Shown one piece after another: positions 15,836 through 24,023 of a stretch of DNA of 40,435 nt. Position 1 is the first letter of the stretch; each line of letters opens with the position of its first letter. Under the pieces are notes generated by a model, which saw nothing but the letters and a program-made list of their open reading frames with translations, was not told the DNA's origin and did not search any database. The DNA comes from Chromatiaceae bacterium (GTDB taxonomy: Bacteria > Pseudomonadota > Gammaproteobacteria > Chromatiales > Chromatiaceae), in NCBI GenBank assembly GCA_026984455.1, contig JALSSC010000061.1, positions 1-40,435 of the forward strand. Reading direction: 5' to 3'. The translations under genes were made by a program, and so were the position numbers.

Positions 15836-16347
15836 ACGCCAGCAATCCCGAAGGCCATCAGGGTGCCTACGCGCGTCTGCGCTCTCATCGGACCCTCGCC
15901 GAGATCCTCGCCACCGCCTCGGAGTTCGAGCGCACCGCGCGCGACTTCTACCGGGGACTCATCCCGCGGGTGGGCAAGAACCTGCGGTGGCTGGTGGAGG
16001 AACTGGCCGAAGAGGAACAAAGGCATTACGACCTCTTTCAGAACCTCGCCCGGGACCCGGCCGTCGAGGACCAGATTCGCCGGGAGGTCCCCACCCCGCC
16101 CAGCGACTCCCGCTTCTCCGACTGTATCCAGCTCCCCGACCTGGGTGAGCACCCCGACGACCAGGCCATCCTCCAATACGCCCTGGGCCGAGAGCAGGCC
16201 GCCATGGAGCAATACCGCGCCCTGGCGGAATCGGCCCCGGAAGGCCCCATCCGCGATCTCTTCGAGTTCCTCGCGCGCGAGGAGACGGCGCACAAGCTGG
16301 AGCTGGAGAAGCTGTACCTGGAGCTGGTACATAGTGGGGGGGTGTGA
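15832..16347 (+). CDS. Ferritin-like diiron protein (rubrerythrin-type, no rubredoxin)
   Basis: The 171-residue protein is a four-helix bundle of the ferritin-like superfamily. Two repeat halves are visible: helix A with E-FERTARDFY, helix B with EELAEEEQRHYDLF (E-x-x-H), helix C with REQAAMEQYRAL, and helix D with EETAHKLELEKLY (E-x-x-H). These give the Glu/His set of a diiron site as in rubrerythrin. No C-terminal rubredoxin cysteines are present, so electrons would have to come from a partner. Its ATG overlaps the stop of the flavoprotein fusion (ATGA), tying it to the NuoBCD-like complex, perhaps as peroxide scavenger or iron-handling subunit. Confidence 0.82.
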   Translation: MNASNPEGHQGAYARLRSHRTLAEILATASEFERTARDFYRGLIPRVGKNLRWLVEELAEEEQRHYDLFQNLARDPAVEDQIRREVPTPPSDSRFSDCIQLPDLGEHPDDQAILQYALGREQAAMEQYRALAESAPEGPIRDLFEFLAREETAHKLELEKLYLELVHSGGV

Positions 16348-16991
16348 ATCTCCAGATGGAAGAAGCCACATGCCCACCTTAAGGGAGGAGGGGGAAAGCG
16401 GTTACCGCCGTCACTGACCCGGCACAGGGCGTCTGAATCAACAGGCCGCTGCAAAACGGGGTCTTTCGACGACTTGCGTGCGGTACATGGATCTACCGTC
16501 GTCTTCGACGGATGTAAGCCATTGAAAGCGACGGAACCGGGAAATCGCATTCTCTGGTTCCGTGGTTGCAAAGGTCCGGTGGATGGTTTTTCAAAGTCCC
16601 GTCAAGACCTCGCTTCCATTCGGACCAGAGGTGGAGCAGAGAGACCCCGGCGTTTTCCGTATCACGACAAGCGGCGAAAAATGGGACAAGGGGGGCCGCC
16701 TCTTCCCTTCCCGACGGCAAGCAAACCAGGGAGGGGAAGTTCCGCCAGAGTTCTGCCCCGGTTGCACATGCATCTTCGACCATTGCGGTCACCCCTCGCA
16801 CCCATGGGCGCGTAGGAATGGCTCGTCACGGTCCCCGCGACGACTCGCTTCCGTGCCTTGGCCGTAGGCACGACGGACACCCTCGAACACATGGAGGAGT
16901 GGTGCAGGAAAATGCCGGGCAGGGACCAAAGGACGGCAAACCCCAGTGCGACGGGTATACTAAGGCCTCCCCATAACCCCGGGCCCTTTCC
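16348..16991. other. Long gene-free interval with inverted repeats
   Basis: No supported gene lies in these 644 bp. Several short stems are visible: ggaacc/ggttcc around 16532-16562, and cttcccttccc near 16703 with gggaggggaag near 16728. The right third is a diverged copy of the palindromic element at 5292-5455. A TATACT box at 16956-16961, without a clear -35, may serve the downstream CorC-like gene. Confidence 0.6.
16753..16922. mobile_element. Diverged second copy of the palindromic MITE-like element
   Basis: The stretch around 16785-16895 aligns by eye with 5325-5430 (shared cores include cccctcgcaccc, gactcgcttccg, and ccctcgaa), at very roughly three quarters identity. Its ends are imperfect inverted repeats: ctgccccggttgcac at 16753 and gtgca...ccgggcag ending at 16922. 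Unlike the first copy, it lies between genes and has decayed. Confidence 0.6.
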
Positions 16992-18290
16992 GTGGACGAG
17001 ATCCCCCTGACCCTGCTGTTTCTCACCCTGGCCTTGCTGCTGTTGCTCTCGGCCTTCTTCTCCGGATCCGAAACCGCCCTCATGACCCTCAATCGCTACC
17101 GTCTGCGCCACTTGGCAGAACAGGGGGTCGGAGGCGCCCAACGCGCCCGCCGCTTGCTGGAGCGTCCGGACCGTCTGATCGGGGTGATCCTGCTGGGCAA
17201 CAACTTCGTCAACATCCTGGCCTCGTCCCTGGCCACGATCATTGCGATCCGCCTCGGCGGCGAGGGGGCCATCGCCGCCGCCGCGGGTCTGCTTACCCTG
17301 GTGATACTGATCTTCTCCGAGGTCACCCCCAAGACCCTGGCCGCTCTGCAACCGGAACGACTGGCCTTGCCGGCGGCCTATGTCTACGGGCCCCTGTTGC
17401 GTCTGCTCTACCCGCTGGTGTGGGTGGTCAACGGCATCGCCAACGCCCTCCTGCGCCTGTTCGGGGTCTCGCCCGGGGACGCCGGCGGCAATGTGCTGAG
17501 CCGCGAGGAACTGCGCACGGTACTGCGCGAGGCAGGGGTCATCATCCCTGAACAGGGCCGGGACATGCTGTTGTCGATCCTCGATCTCGACCAGAAGACG
17601 GTGGAGGACATCATGATCCCCCGTCACGAAGTGGACGGCATCGACCTCGAAGACCCCATGGAGGTCATCATCGAGACCATCCGTACCACCCACTATACCC
17701 TGCTGCCCCTGTTCGACGGCAGTATCGACAACGTGGTGGGGGTGTTTCACGCCCGTAACGCCCTGCACGCGGTGCTCTCCGGGGAATTCAGCAAGCAACG
17801 CCTGCGCGCCATCAGCCGCCCCCCCTACTTCATCCCGGAGGGGACCCCCCTCTACCAACAGCTGATCAACTTTCAGCGCGAAAAACAGCGGGTCGCCCTG
17901 GTGGTGGACGAGTACGGGGATTTCCTCGGCCTGGTAACCCTCGCAGACATCCTGGAGGAGATCGTGGGCGAGTTCACCACCGATCCTTCCGAGGTCACAC
18001 CCCTGCTACACCCCCAGGCCGACGGCTCCCTGCTCATGGATGCCAGCGTTCCGCTGCGCGACCTCAACCGTCACCTGGGTTGGCATCTGCCCACGGACGG
18101 TCCCAAGACCCTCAACGGGTTGATACTCGAATACCTGGAGACGATCCCGGAACCGGGAACCGCTCTCAAACTCTATGGCCATCCCCTGGAGATCATGCAC
18201 ACCACCGAATCAGCGGTAAAGACAGTGCGCTGCCTCGCACCCTGCGGCGGGACACCCCGGCAACAGGCCCCCGCACAAGAAGAGATATAG
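16992..18290 (+). CDS. CNNM/CorC (HlyC)-type transporter with CBS domains
   Basis: The 432-residue protein begins at a GTG and has the DUF21/CNNM membrane domain (hydrophobic start, SAFFSGSETALMTLNRYRL, LLGNNFVNILASSLAT, IFSEVTPKTLAAL), then a CBS pair (VEDIMIPRHEVDGIDLEDP ... RVALVVDEYGDFLGLVTLADILEEIVGE) and a C-terminal CorC_HlyC domain (DGSLLMDASVPLRDLNRHLGWHLP, TLNGLILEYLETIP). The layout matches E. coli YfjD-type proteins, implicated in Mg2+/Co2+ efflux or resistance. It is an inner-membrane protein; CBS domains probably bind Mg-ATP. The GTG start gives the expected first helix directly; no better ATG exists upstream. Confidence 0.92.
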   Translation: MDEIPLTLLFLTLALLLLLSAFFSGSETALMTLNRYRLRHLAEQGVGGAQRARRLLERPDRLIGVILLGNNFVNILASSLATIIAIRLGGEGAIAAAAGLLTLVILIFSEVTPKTLAALQPERLALPAAYVYGPLLRLLYPLVWVVNGIANALLRLFGVSPGDAGGNVLSREELRTVLREAGVIIPEQGRDMLLSILDLDQKTVEDIMIPRHEVDGIDLEDPMEVIIETIRTTHYTLLPLFDGSIDNVVGVFHARNALHAVLSGEFSKQRLRAISRPPYFIPEGTPLYQQLINFQREKQRVALVVDEYGDFLGLVTLADILEEIVGEFTTDPSEVTPLLHPQADGSLLMDASVPLRDLNRHLGWHLPTDGPKTLNGLILEYLETIPEPGTALKLYGHPLEIMHTTESAVKTVRCLAPCGGTPRQQAPAQEEI

Positions 18291-18341
18291 CATCCACCCT
18301 GGGGCCTATACTTAGGGATAGCCCACAACTACAATGCATTC

Positions 18342-18992
18342 ATGCCCAAGCTTACGGTGTTCTTCAAGGGACTCGCCCTCTCGGTTCGGCACGTGCTGGA
18401 TGAGGACCAGATCGTGTTGGGCAGAGACCCGGACTGCGATCTCCAGATCGACAGTCTGGCGGTGGCCCCACACCATGCAAGCATCCGACGCAACGGTGAT
18501 CGCTATCGGGTCTTCGCCCTGGACAAACAGGCACCTCTGGCGGTCAATGGCAAACAGGTCTCCGAGCAGGACCTGTCTCATGGTGACCTGATCCAACTGG
18601 GTAAGCATACCGTCGAGTTCGCGGCCGACGACGTAACTCTGCAACACCCCCAGCCATCCGCCGAGGTCCAGGAGCCGCTACGCCCGACGCCCCCGCCTGA
18701 GCCCACCCACGCCGACGAGGTCGCAGCCACTCATTCCCGCGCCTATCTGCAAATCCTCACGGGACCCCACATCGGGCGGATCATGCCCCTGAATCGGGCC
18801 ATGATCCGCCTGGGCAAGAGTGGGGCCAATTGCGCAATGATCGCCTACAGCGACGAAGGCCATTTCCTGTCCCATCTGGAGGGGGATATGACCCTGCTCA
18901 ACGGTAAGCCCATCGGAGAACACAGGGTGCGCCTGGCCAACGGAGACAGGATTCGGATGGCTGAGATCGAGATGGAGTTCTTCTCGGCCTGA
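18342..18992 (+). CDS. Protein with two FHA-like domains
   Basis: The 216-residue protein has an N-terminal FHA domain (residues 18-95): IVLGRDPDCDLQIDSLAVAP-HHASI gives the GR...S/N-x-H phosphothreonine-recognition pattern, with LAVNGKQVSEQDLSHGDLIQLGKHTVEF as the C-terminal strands. After a Pro-rich linker (about 105-125), a second FHA-like domain follows (YLQILTGPHIGRIMPLN ... LLNGKPIGEHRVRLANGDRIRMAEIEMEF); its recognition loop (LGKSGANCAMI) lacks a clear Arg and SxxH, so it may not bind phosphopeptides. No Ser/Thr kinase is nearby. It points towards the DUF1631 gene across a 373-bp gap. Confidence 0.85.
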   Translation: MPKLTVFFKGLALSVRHVLDEDQIVLGRDPDCDLQIDSLAVAPHHASIRRNGDRYRVFALDKQAPLAVNGKQVSEQDLSHGDLIQLGKHTVEFAADDVTLQHPQPSAEVQEPLRPTPPPEPTHADEVAATHSRAYLQILTGPHIGRIMPLNRAMIRLGKSGANCAMIAYSDEGHFLSHLEGDMTLLNGKPIGEHRVRLANGDRIRMAEIEMEFFSA

Positions 18993-19365
18993 CATAGAGA
19001 CCGGCGCCGCTCCCCTCGCGTCGGATTTGATGCGCCGGCACCGTTGGGCCTGGCCGGGGCCTCGTATTCCATCCGACAGCTGCATCTACGGCCACGAGTG
19101 CCCTCGATCTCCCTGCCCGGAAGTGGCCATACAGGGAAGATGAGCGCGGCACCCTGAAGATCGGCCTGGCGGGTTGCCAGCGAGACCATCTCTCAGTGGA
19201 ACCCACCCGCCGGGGAGGCTGGATCATGGGATTGTGCTGTCACTCCCACCCATCTGGAGGATCTCGGTCGGTTGCAATGATGCCTGGAACTCAACCCGGG
19301 GGATGAGGCACCCGCCGGCCGGAAACGCTCGCCGACAGATGTCCCTTGCCCGATCAGGGCCTGAC
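18993..19365. other. Gene-free gap between convergent FHA and DUF1631 genes
   Basis: I see no supported gene, RNA or strong terminator in these bases. Base composition is like the surrounding genes, so a decayed gene remains possible. Confidence 0.4.
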
Positions 19366-21681
19366 TCATTCCCCCGCCACGCGTTTGAGATTCTCCACCA
19401 TGGCCCCCAGCGCCCGGTCCACCAGGGGGCTCTCCACCTCTTCGAGCACCTCGGCGGTGCCACGTTGCAACATCTGCGCCACTTCCGCCTGCGTCATCTC
19501 CAATACCTTGATGCCTTTGCGATTCACAAAGATGAAGGCATCGGTGACGTCGCTCTTCCAGGACAGCTTGATGCGCATCCGACGACCGTCCGTCTCCTTC
19601 ATCTCCAGCCAGGTGCCCACTGGCAGCGCCTGGGCACGACGCATGAAGGCATCGTCCTCGGCGGGGGGCGTCTCCCCGCCGTCGGCAGGCACCGGGGCCT
19701 CCACCACAGGCTCGGAAACCGCCGCCAGATGCTGAGGCGCCGCCACCGACTGCCCGCGCAGGGATGCGATGTGCAGGGACTGCAACTCCTTGAACAAGCG
19801 CGCGGTACGGTGTTGATCGAAAGATATCTCGCTCAACCCCTCGCGTAGATCGCGCAACAGCTTCGGGATAGCGCGCAACAATTCCTGACGGTCGGCATAG
19901 GTGGACTTGGGCTCGCAACTCCACAACAGCTGGTCGGCCACCATCAACGCCTTGTGCCAGTCCGCGCTGTCCTCACCATTGCGCAGGAGTGTCAACAGCA
20001 TCACGTCACGCCAACCGCCTTCCAACAAGTCCCGGACCACTACGGGCACCGCCGGACGCCCTTTCAGCCGTCGCCCGATCTCGTCGCTGACCCGCGCCCG
20101 CGCGGCCCTGAGTTGCTCCTTTCCCCGGGTCACCTGGGTCGTGCGTTCCTCGGCGATCTCGGCCCCTCGTTGCTCCCGCTCAAGGTAGGCAGCGAATTCG
20201 CGCCCCAGACGCTCGAAGATCCCGGGGTCGTCCTCGAATTCCGCGATCACCTGCTCGACGATGGCTTCGATGCGCCCATACAGGCCGTTCCCGGAACGGT
20301 CACCCTCATCGGTCCAGGAGGCTGCCGCCTGGGAGAGATCGTTCAACAGGCGCCGGGCCGGATGTAGCTTGTGGCTGAAGAAGGACTTGTCGAGCAAGGC
20401 CACCTTGAGTATAGGGATCTGCAGACGCGCGATCAGGGCCTTCATGGCGTCTGGAAGGGCACGATCCTCGAGGATGAACTCGAACAACATGGAGATCACA
20501 TCGAGGGTATCCTGGTCGGCCGCAGCCAAGTGGTGCGGCTGCCCTTGGGAGCCCTTCTGGAGGATCGCCTGGAGATGCCCCGCCAGGGTGGCCGGGGTGG
20601 ATTCGCCCGCCGCCGGGAGATCGAGGTGTTGCAGATCGGTCAAGGCCGCGACCAGTTCGCTGGTGGCGAACTCGGGCGTGCTGCCCCCAGACAGGCCGGC
20701 AGGAACGACAGGGGTGACAGGGACGGCAGGGGCCACATTCTGGAGGCCAGGTGGAGCGCCGCCATCGGTATGCTGCCGGCGGTAGCGGCTCAACAACTGG
20801 CTGAGGGTGGCGAAGACTTCCCCCTCAATGGCGTTCTGAACAGAGCCCGCCGACTCGGCCTCGGCGCTGGGTGACGAGGGGCGTGCCACGCCCCCGACAG
20901 TCCCTCGGCCACGCACGGGTTCCACCCCTGCAGGTGAACGCAGCCTCCCCCGGGGCAAGTGTGGCAACACCCCCTGCCCCACCAGCAAGGCATCGATCCG
21001 CGCATAGAGCCCGCCGATGGGATCCATGACCTGTTTGTCGAAGAGCTTGTAGATGACCAGCTTGACCGGGAGCCCCACCTCCAGCTCCCGAATCAGGTCC
21101 CGGTAGTGGTGCGCCAAGGGTTCCGGGGCCAGGGGATTGGAATGCCGGTCCAACGGCTGGCCAAGGAGGTGACCGAAGCGCTGATCGAGGGCATCCAGTT
21201 CCTGATGGTGGCGATTCTCCCCTTTCGAGATCAGGTTGGAGACGGCCAGGGACTCCTCCAGTTCATCATTGGCCACCAGCCCGAGATCACCGAACCGGTC
21301 AGAGGCCAGGGGCTCCGACTCCGACGTCAAATGTCTAGGGCCCTCGCGCCAGAGACGATCGAAATCCCCCATGACGACGGCCAGATATTGGCGTTGGATG
21401 TCGGGCCGGACCTTGCGCAACACGCGCATGGCAGTGAAATACTCGCTCTGGAGCTGGTTGCTCTCGGACTTGTCGGCGAGTTCGTACAGGGCGTCGTCGA
21501 GCTTCTCGAACAGACCGTCCAGGAGGCCTTCGAGTCCCTCCTGCCACAGCCGGCGGCAGGCATCCACGACCCTGCGGCCGGAGGCGTCCAGGCTCACCGT
21601 GTGAGTCCGCCTACGCTCGAATGACAGGACATTGCTCGTGGTTGCCATGGGTTCCGCCGACAAGACCGGGCTATCTGTCAT
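19366..21681 (-). CDS. DUF1631 family protein
   Basis: The 771-residue protein matches the DUF1631 family, common in gamma- and betaproteobacteria and sometimes mislabelled thymidine phosphorylase. Recognisable parts are the N-terminal helical region (LLDGLFEKLDDALYELADKS, AMRVLRKVRPDIQRQYL), a variable middle, a conserved block around IPILKVALLDKSFFSHKLHPARRLLNDL, and the C-terminal domain with GTWLEMKETDGRRMRIKLSWKS, FIFVNRKGIKVLEMTQ. That last part resembles a PilZ-like barrel, but I do not see the c-di-GMP RxxxR/DxSxxG pair. No signal peptide, so cytosolic. Function unknown. An internal ATG 11 codons in (21648) is an alternative start. Confidence 0.85.
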   Translation of the reverse strand: MTDSPVLSAEPMATTSNVLSFERRRTHTVSLDASGRRVVDACRRLWQEGLEGLLDGLFEKLDDALYELADKSESNQLQSEYFTAMRVLRKVRPDIQRQYLAVVMGDFDRLWREGPRHLTSESEPLASDRFGDLGLVANDELEESLAVSNLISKGENRHHQELDALDQRFGHLLGQPLDRHSNPLAPEPLAHHYRDLIRELEVGLPVKLVIYKLFDKQVMDPIGGLYARIDALLVGQGVLPHLPRGRLRSPAGVEPVRGRGTVGGVARPSSPSAEAESAGSVQNAIEGEVFATLSQLLSRYRRQHTDGGAPPGLQNVAPAVPVTPVVPAGLSGGSTPEFATSELVAALTDLQHLDLPAAGESTPATLAGHLQAILQKGSQGQPHHLAAADQDTLDVISMLFEFILEDRALPDAMKALIARLQIPILKVALLDKSFFSHKLHPARRLLNDLSQAAASWTDEGDRSGNGLYGRIEAIVEQVIAEFEDDPGIFERLGREFAAYLEREQRGAEIAEERTTQVTRGKEQLRAARARVSDEIGRRLKGRPAVPVVVRDLLEGGWRDVMLLTLLRNGEDSADWHKALMVADQLLWSCEPKSTYADRQELLRAIPKLLRDLREGLSEISFDQHRTARLFKELQSLHIASLRGQSVAAPQHLAAVSEPVVEAPVPADGGETPPAEDDAFMRRAQALPVGTWLEMKETDGRRMRIKLSWKSDVTDAFIFVNRKGIKVLEMTQAEVAQMLQRGTAEVLEEVESPLVDRALGAMVENLKRVAGE

Positions 21682-21840
21682 GTAAGACTAGACCATGGGA
21701 TCCTTCATCGGGCCAGACTGCAAGCACTGATTCCCATGATTCTGAGCGACGCATGACCGTACCCCCACAAGACATCTGAGTGAATGTCAAGAATGATATT
21801 TTGTTCGCGCGATTCTATCTGTGACCCCACTCACAGGCCC

Positions 21841-21866
21841 ATGGGATCCCGAAATGGGATCCCGAA
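21841..21866. repeat. Perfect tandem 13-bp repeat, each with a palindrome
   Basis: atgggatcccgaa is repeated twice head to tail; each unit contains the palindrome gggatccc. A related catgggatcc occurs at about 21693-21702 near the DUF1631 start. The arrangement could be an operator. Confidence 0.6.
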
Positions 21867-22024
21867 CAGGATGCCCTAACAAATAGGGATCGATTGAGAA
21901 CAAAGCAACAAATGTGCCATGTAGTCCCGACGACATTCCGACACCCCCTTGCGCCACACCGACACTGAGGTAAGGTGTACCCGTCGGGCGGGGAGGCCTG
22001 TAGCGCTCGCCACGCGGGTATGCG

Positions 22025-22050
22025 GGTCCCCATGCCCCAGCTTGGGGACC
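22025..22050 (+). promoter_or_regulatory. Hairpin in the leader of the DUF1538 operon
   Basis: ggtcccca (22025-22032) pairs perfectly with tggggacc (22043-22050) around a 10-base loop, about 100 bases before the first start codon. There is no T run, so it is more likely a regulatory or structural stem than a terminator. Confidence 0.35.
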
Positions 22051-22150
22051 GAGGTCTGGGTGACTCCTGACCGCAAATCGTACGAACAAACGAAGACCTG
22101 ACGGGCGCGCCTGGCGCGACACTCACATCGACCTCAGAAAGGAGTTTCGG

Positions 22151-22885
22151 GTGCATCCGATCCTCTCGCGCATGTTGAGATCCCTGGGTGACAGCGCCCG
22201 CGATCTCGCACCCATCGTGGTGGTGATCGCCTTGTTCCAGTTCGCGGTGTTGCGCCGCCCCATCCCGAACCTGGGCGAACTCCTGGTAGGGGGCCTGTTC
22301 GTGGTGATCGGTCTGTCCCTGTTCGTGGAGGGCCTGAAGCTGGCCCTGTTCCCCATCGGCGAGCACATGGCGCGGGACTTCGCGGCCAAGGGCAGCCTGT
22401 TCTGGCTGCTGATCTTCGCCTTCGCCCTGGGCTTCGGCACCACCGTGGCCGAACCGGCCTTGATCGCGGTCGCGGACGAGGCCGCCGAGGTGGCCGCCCA
22501 CGGCGGCTGGATAACCGATTCGCCGGCCGCGCGCGAGGCCTATGCGGAGGGCCTGCGCTATACGGTGGCGGTCTCGGTGGGCTTCGCCATCCTCCTCGGG
22601 GTGTTGCGCATCATCCGCGGCTGGCCCATCCAGTACCTCATCATCGCCGGCTACGCCGGGGTGGTGGCGATGACCCTGTTCGCCCCGCCCGAGATCGTCG
22701 GCATCGCCTACGATTCGGGGGGCGTCACCACATCCACCATCACCGTGCCCCTGGTGACCGCCCTGGGGGTGGGACTGGCCTCGGCCATCAAGGGCCGCAA
22801 TCCCCTGACCGACGGCTTCGGCCTGATCGCCTTCGCCTCTCTGACCCCCATGATCTTCGTCATGGGTTATGGGATGTGGATATGA
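22151..22885 (+). CDS. DUF1538 membrane protein (UmpA-like)
   Basis: The 244-residue protein starts with GTG and is very hydrophobic, with about six or seven membrane helices (for example [54 protein letters not shown]). It shows the DUF1538 hallmarks: a [11 protein letters not shown] motif in a helix break and [25 protein letters not shown] near the C-terminus, the latter with small polar residues suited to ion or solute binding. The family is described as a putative permease; substrate unknown to me. A purine-rich gaaaggag precedes the start. It is translationally coupled to a second DUF1538 protein. Confidence 0.85.
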   Translation: MHPILSRMLRSLGDSARDLAPIVVVIALFQFAVLRRPIPNLGELLVGGLFVVIGLSLFVEGLKLALFPIGEHMARDFAAKGSLFWLLIFAFALGFGTTVAEPALIAVADEAAEVAAHGGWITDSPAAREAYAEGLRYTVAVSVGFAILLGVLRIIRGWPIQYLIIAGYAGVVAMTLFAPPEIVGIAYDSGGVTTSTITVPLVTALGVGLASAIKGRNPLTDGFGLIAFASLTPMIFVMGYGMWI

Positions 22886-23658
22886 TGGAATCGATCGGCG
22901 GGCTCTGGCACACCCTCGTCGGGACCCTGGACGACGTGCTGCCCATCGTCGCCATCCTCCTCGGGTTCCAATGGCTGATCCTGCGCCGCCCGATCCATGA
23001 TCTGAAACGGGTGGCCCTGGGCCTGGTCCTGGTGCTGCTCGGCCTGGCGTTCTTTCTCGAAGGACTGGAACTGGCCCTGTTTCCACTGGGCAAGGTCATG
23101 GCCGAACAGCTCACCTCCCCGGAATTTCTCGGCCTTGCCGGCGACGCCTCCCCCCACTGGGGGCATTTCCTCTGGGTCTACCTGTTCGCCTTCGCCATCG
23201 GTTTCTCCACCACCGTGGCGGAGCCTTCGCTGTTGGCGGTGGCCATCAAGGCGCAGCAGGTCTCGGCCGGAACCATCGGGGTCTGGGGCCTACGGGTGGC
23301 GGTGGCCCTGGGCGTCGCCTTCGGCATCACCCTGGGGACCTTCCGCATCGTCACCGGGACCCCTCTGCACTACTACATCATCGGCGGGTACGTGTTGGTG
23401 ATCGTTCAGACCGCCTTCGCCCCCAGGGTCATCGTCGCCCTGGCCTACGATTCCGGGGGGGTCACCACCTCCACCGTGACCGTGCCCCTGGTGGCCGCCC
23501 TGGGCCTGGGCCTGGCGAGCCACATCCCCGGCCGGAACCCACTCCTCGACGGCTTCGGCCTGATCGCCTTCGCCAGTCTGTTTCCCATCATGAGCGTCAT
23601 GGGCTACGCCCAGGCCAGCGAGTGGTTCGCGCGACGCGCGCGGCGCTCACCCCCTTGA
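22882..23658 (+). CDS. Second DUF1538 membrane protein (UmpB-like)
   Basis: The 258-residue protein is a paralogue of the preceding gene, with the same helix order and both family motifs: [16 protein letters not shown] and [45 protein letters not shown]. Two different copies side by side suggest a heterodimeric (or internally duplicated) carrier in the inner membrane. The ATG at 22882 overlaps the upstream stop (ATGA) and is preferred to a GTG six bases earlier. A PII-like regulator gene follows. Confidence 0.85.
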   Translation: MMESIGGLWHTLVGTLDDVLPIVAILLGFQWLILRRPIHDLKRVALGLVLVLLGLAFFLEGLELALFPLGKVMAEQLTSPEFLGLAGDASPHWGHFLWVYLFAFAIGFSTTVAEPSLLAVAIKAQQVSAGTIGVWGLRVAVALGVAFGITLGTFRIVTGTPLHYYIIGGYVLVIVQTAFAPRVIVALAYDSGGVTTSTVTVPLVAALGLGLASHIPGRNPLLDGFGLIAFASLFPIMSVMGYAQASEWFARRARRSPP

Positions 23659-23672
23659 GAGAGGTATCCCAC

Positions 23673-24023
23673 ATGCACTTCAAACTCATCATCGCCTTCG
23701 TCGAGGACGAGGTCACCGATGCCGTCCTGGACGCGGCGCGGCGCGCAGGCGCCACCGGTTCCACCGTGATCAGCCAGGCGCGCGGCGAGGGCGTGGAAAA
23801 ACCCCACACCTTTCTCGGCCTGACCCTGGAGACCCAACGCGACGTGCTCCTGTTCCTGGTGGAAGAGCACCTCTCCCGCGGTATCCTGGAGACCATCGCC
23901 AACGCGGGCCGTTTCGAACAACGCTCCGGCTCAGGGATCGCCTTCCAGATCGACGTGGAGGATGCGGTGGGGATCAGTCACCAGATCCGGGAATTGGCGC
24001 CTGTGGTGGAGGAAGAACTATGA
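23673..24023 (+). CDS. PII-like signalling protein with shortened T-loop
   Basis: The 116-residue protein aligns with the PII (GlnB/GlnK) fold: strand FKLIIAFVEDEVTDAVLDAARRAGATGSTVI, a shorter T-loop segment (ARGEGVEKPHTFLGLTLE), then strand VLLFLVEEHLSRGILETIANAGRF and C-terminal strand GIAFQIDVEDAVGI. The uridylylated Tyr51 of GlnB is not evident and the T-loop is several residues shorter, so classical GlnD modification is unlikely. A nucleotide-responsive plug or sensor for the neighbouring DUF1538 membrane pair is the natural inference, by analogy with GlnK-AmtB. Start at 23673 follows a gagagagg ribosome-binding site; its stop overlaps the CBS gene. Confidence 0.8.
   Translation: MHFKLIIAFVEDEVTDAVLDAARRAGATGSTVISQARGEGVEKPHTFLGLTLETQRDVLLFLVEEHLSRGILETIANAGRFEQRSGSGIAFQIDVEDAVGISHQIRELAPVVEEEL

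Larger units (their letters stand above)
21682..22150. other. Gene-free divergent region upstream of DUF1631 and DUF1538 genes
   Basis: These 469 bp hold no supported gene. The left part is AT-richer (around 21780-21920) and probably carries promoters for both directions. The right part (about 21940-22100) is rich in complementary segments and may be a structured mRNA leader for the DUF1538 operon. Confidence 0.5.

Noticed and set aside
11513-16347. A standard respiratory complex I (nuo) operon
   Set aside because: NuoA, E-H and J-N are missing, the NuoB-like protein has C-x-x-C instead of C-C, and the NADH module is GltD-like.
21930-22110. A manganese (yybP-ykoY) riboswitch before the DUF1538 operon
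   Set aside because: Words such as acgcgg and ggggag occur, but not in the order and stems that class needs.
23673-24023. A classical GlnB/GlnK nitrogen regulator
   Set aside because: The T-loop is shorter, Tyr51 is not evident, and no amtB or glnD lies nearby.
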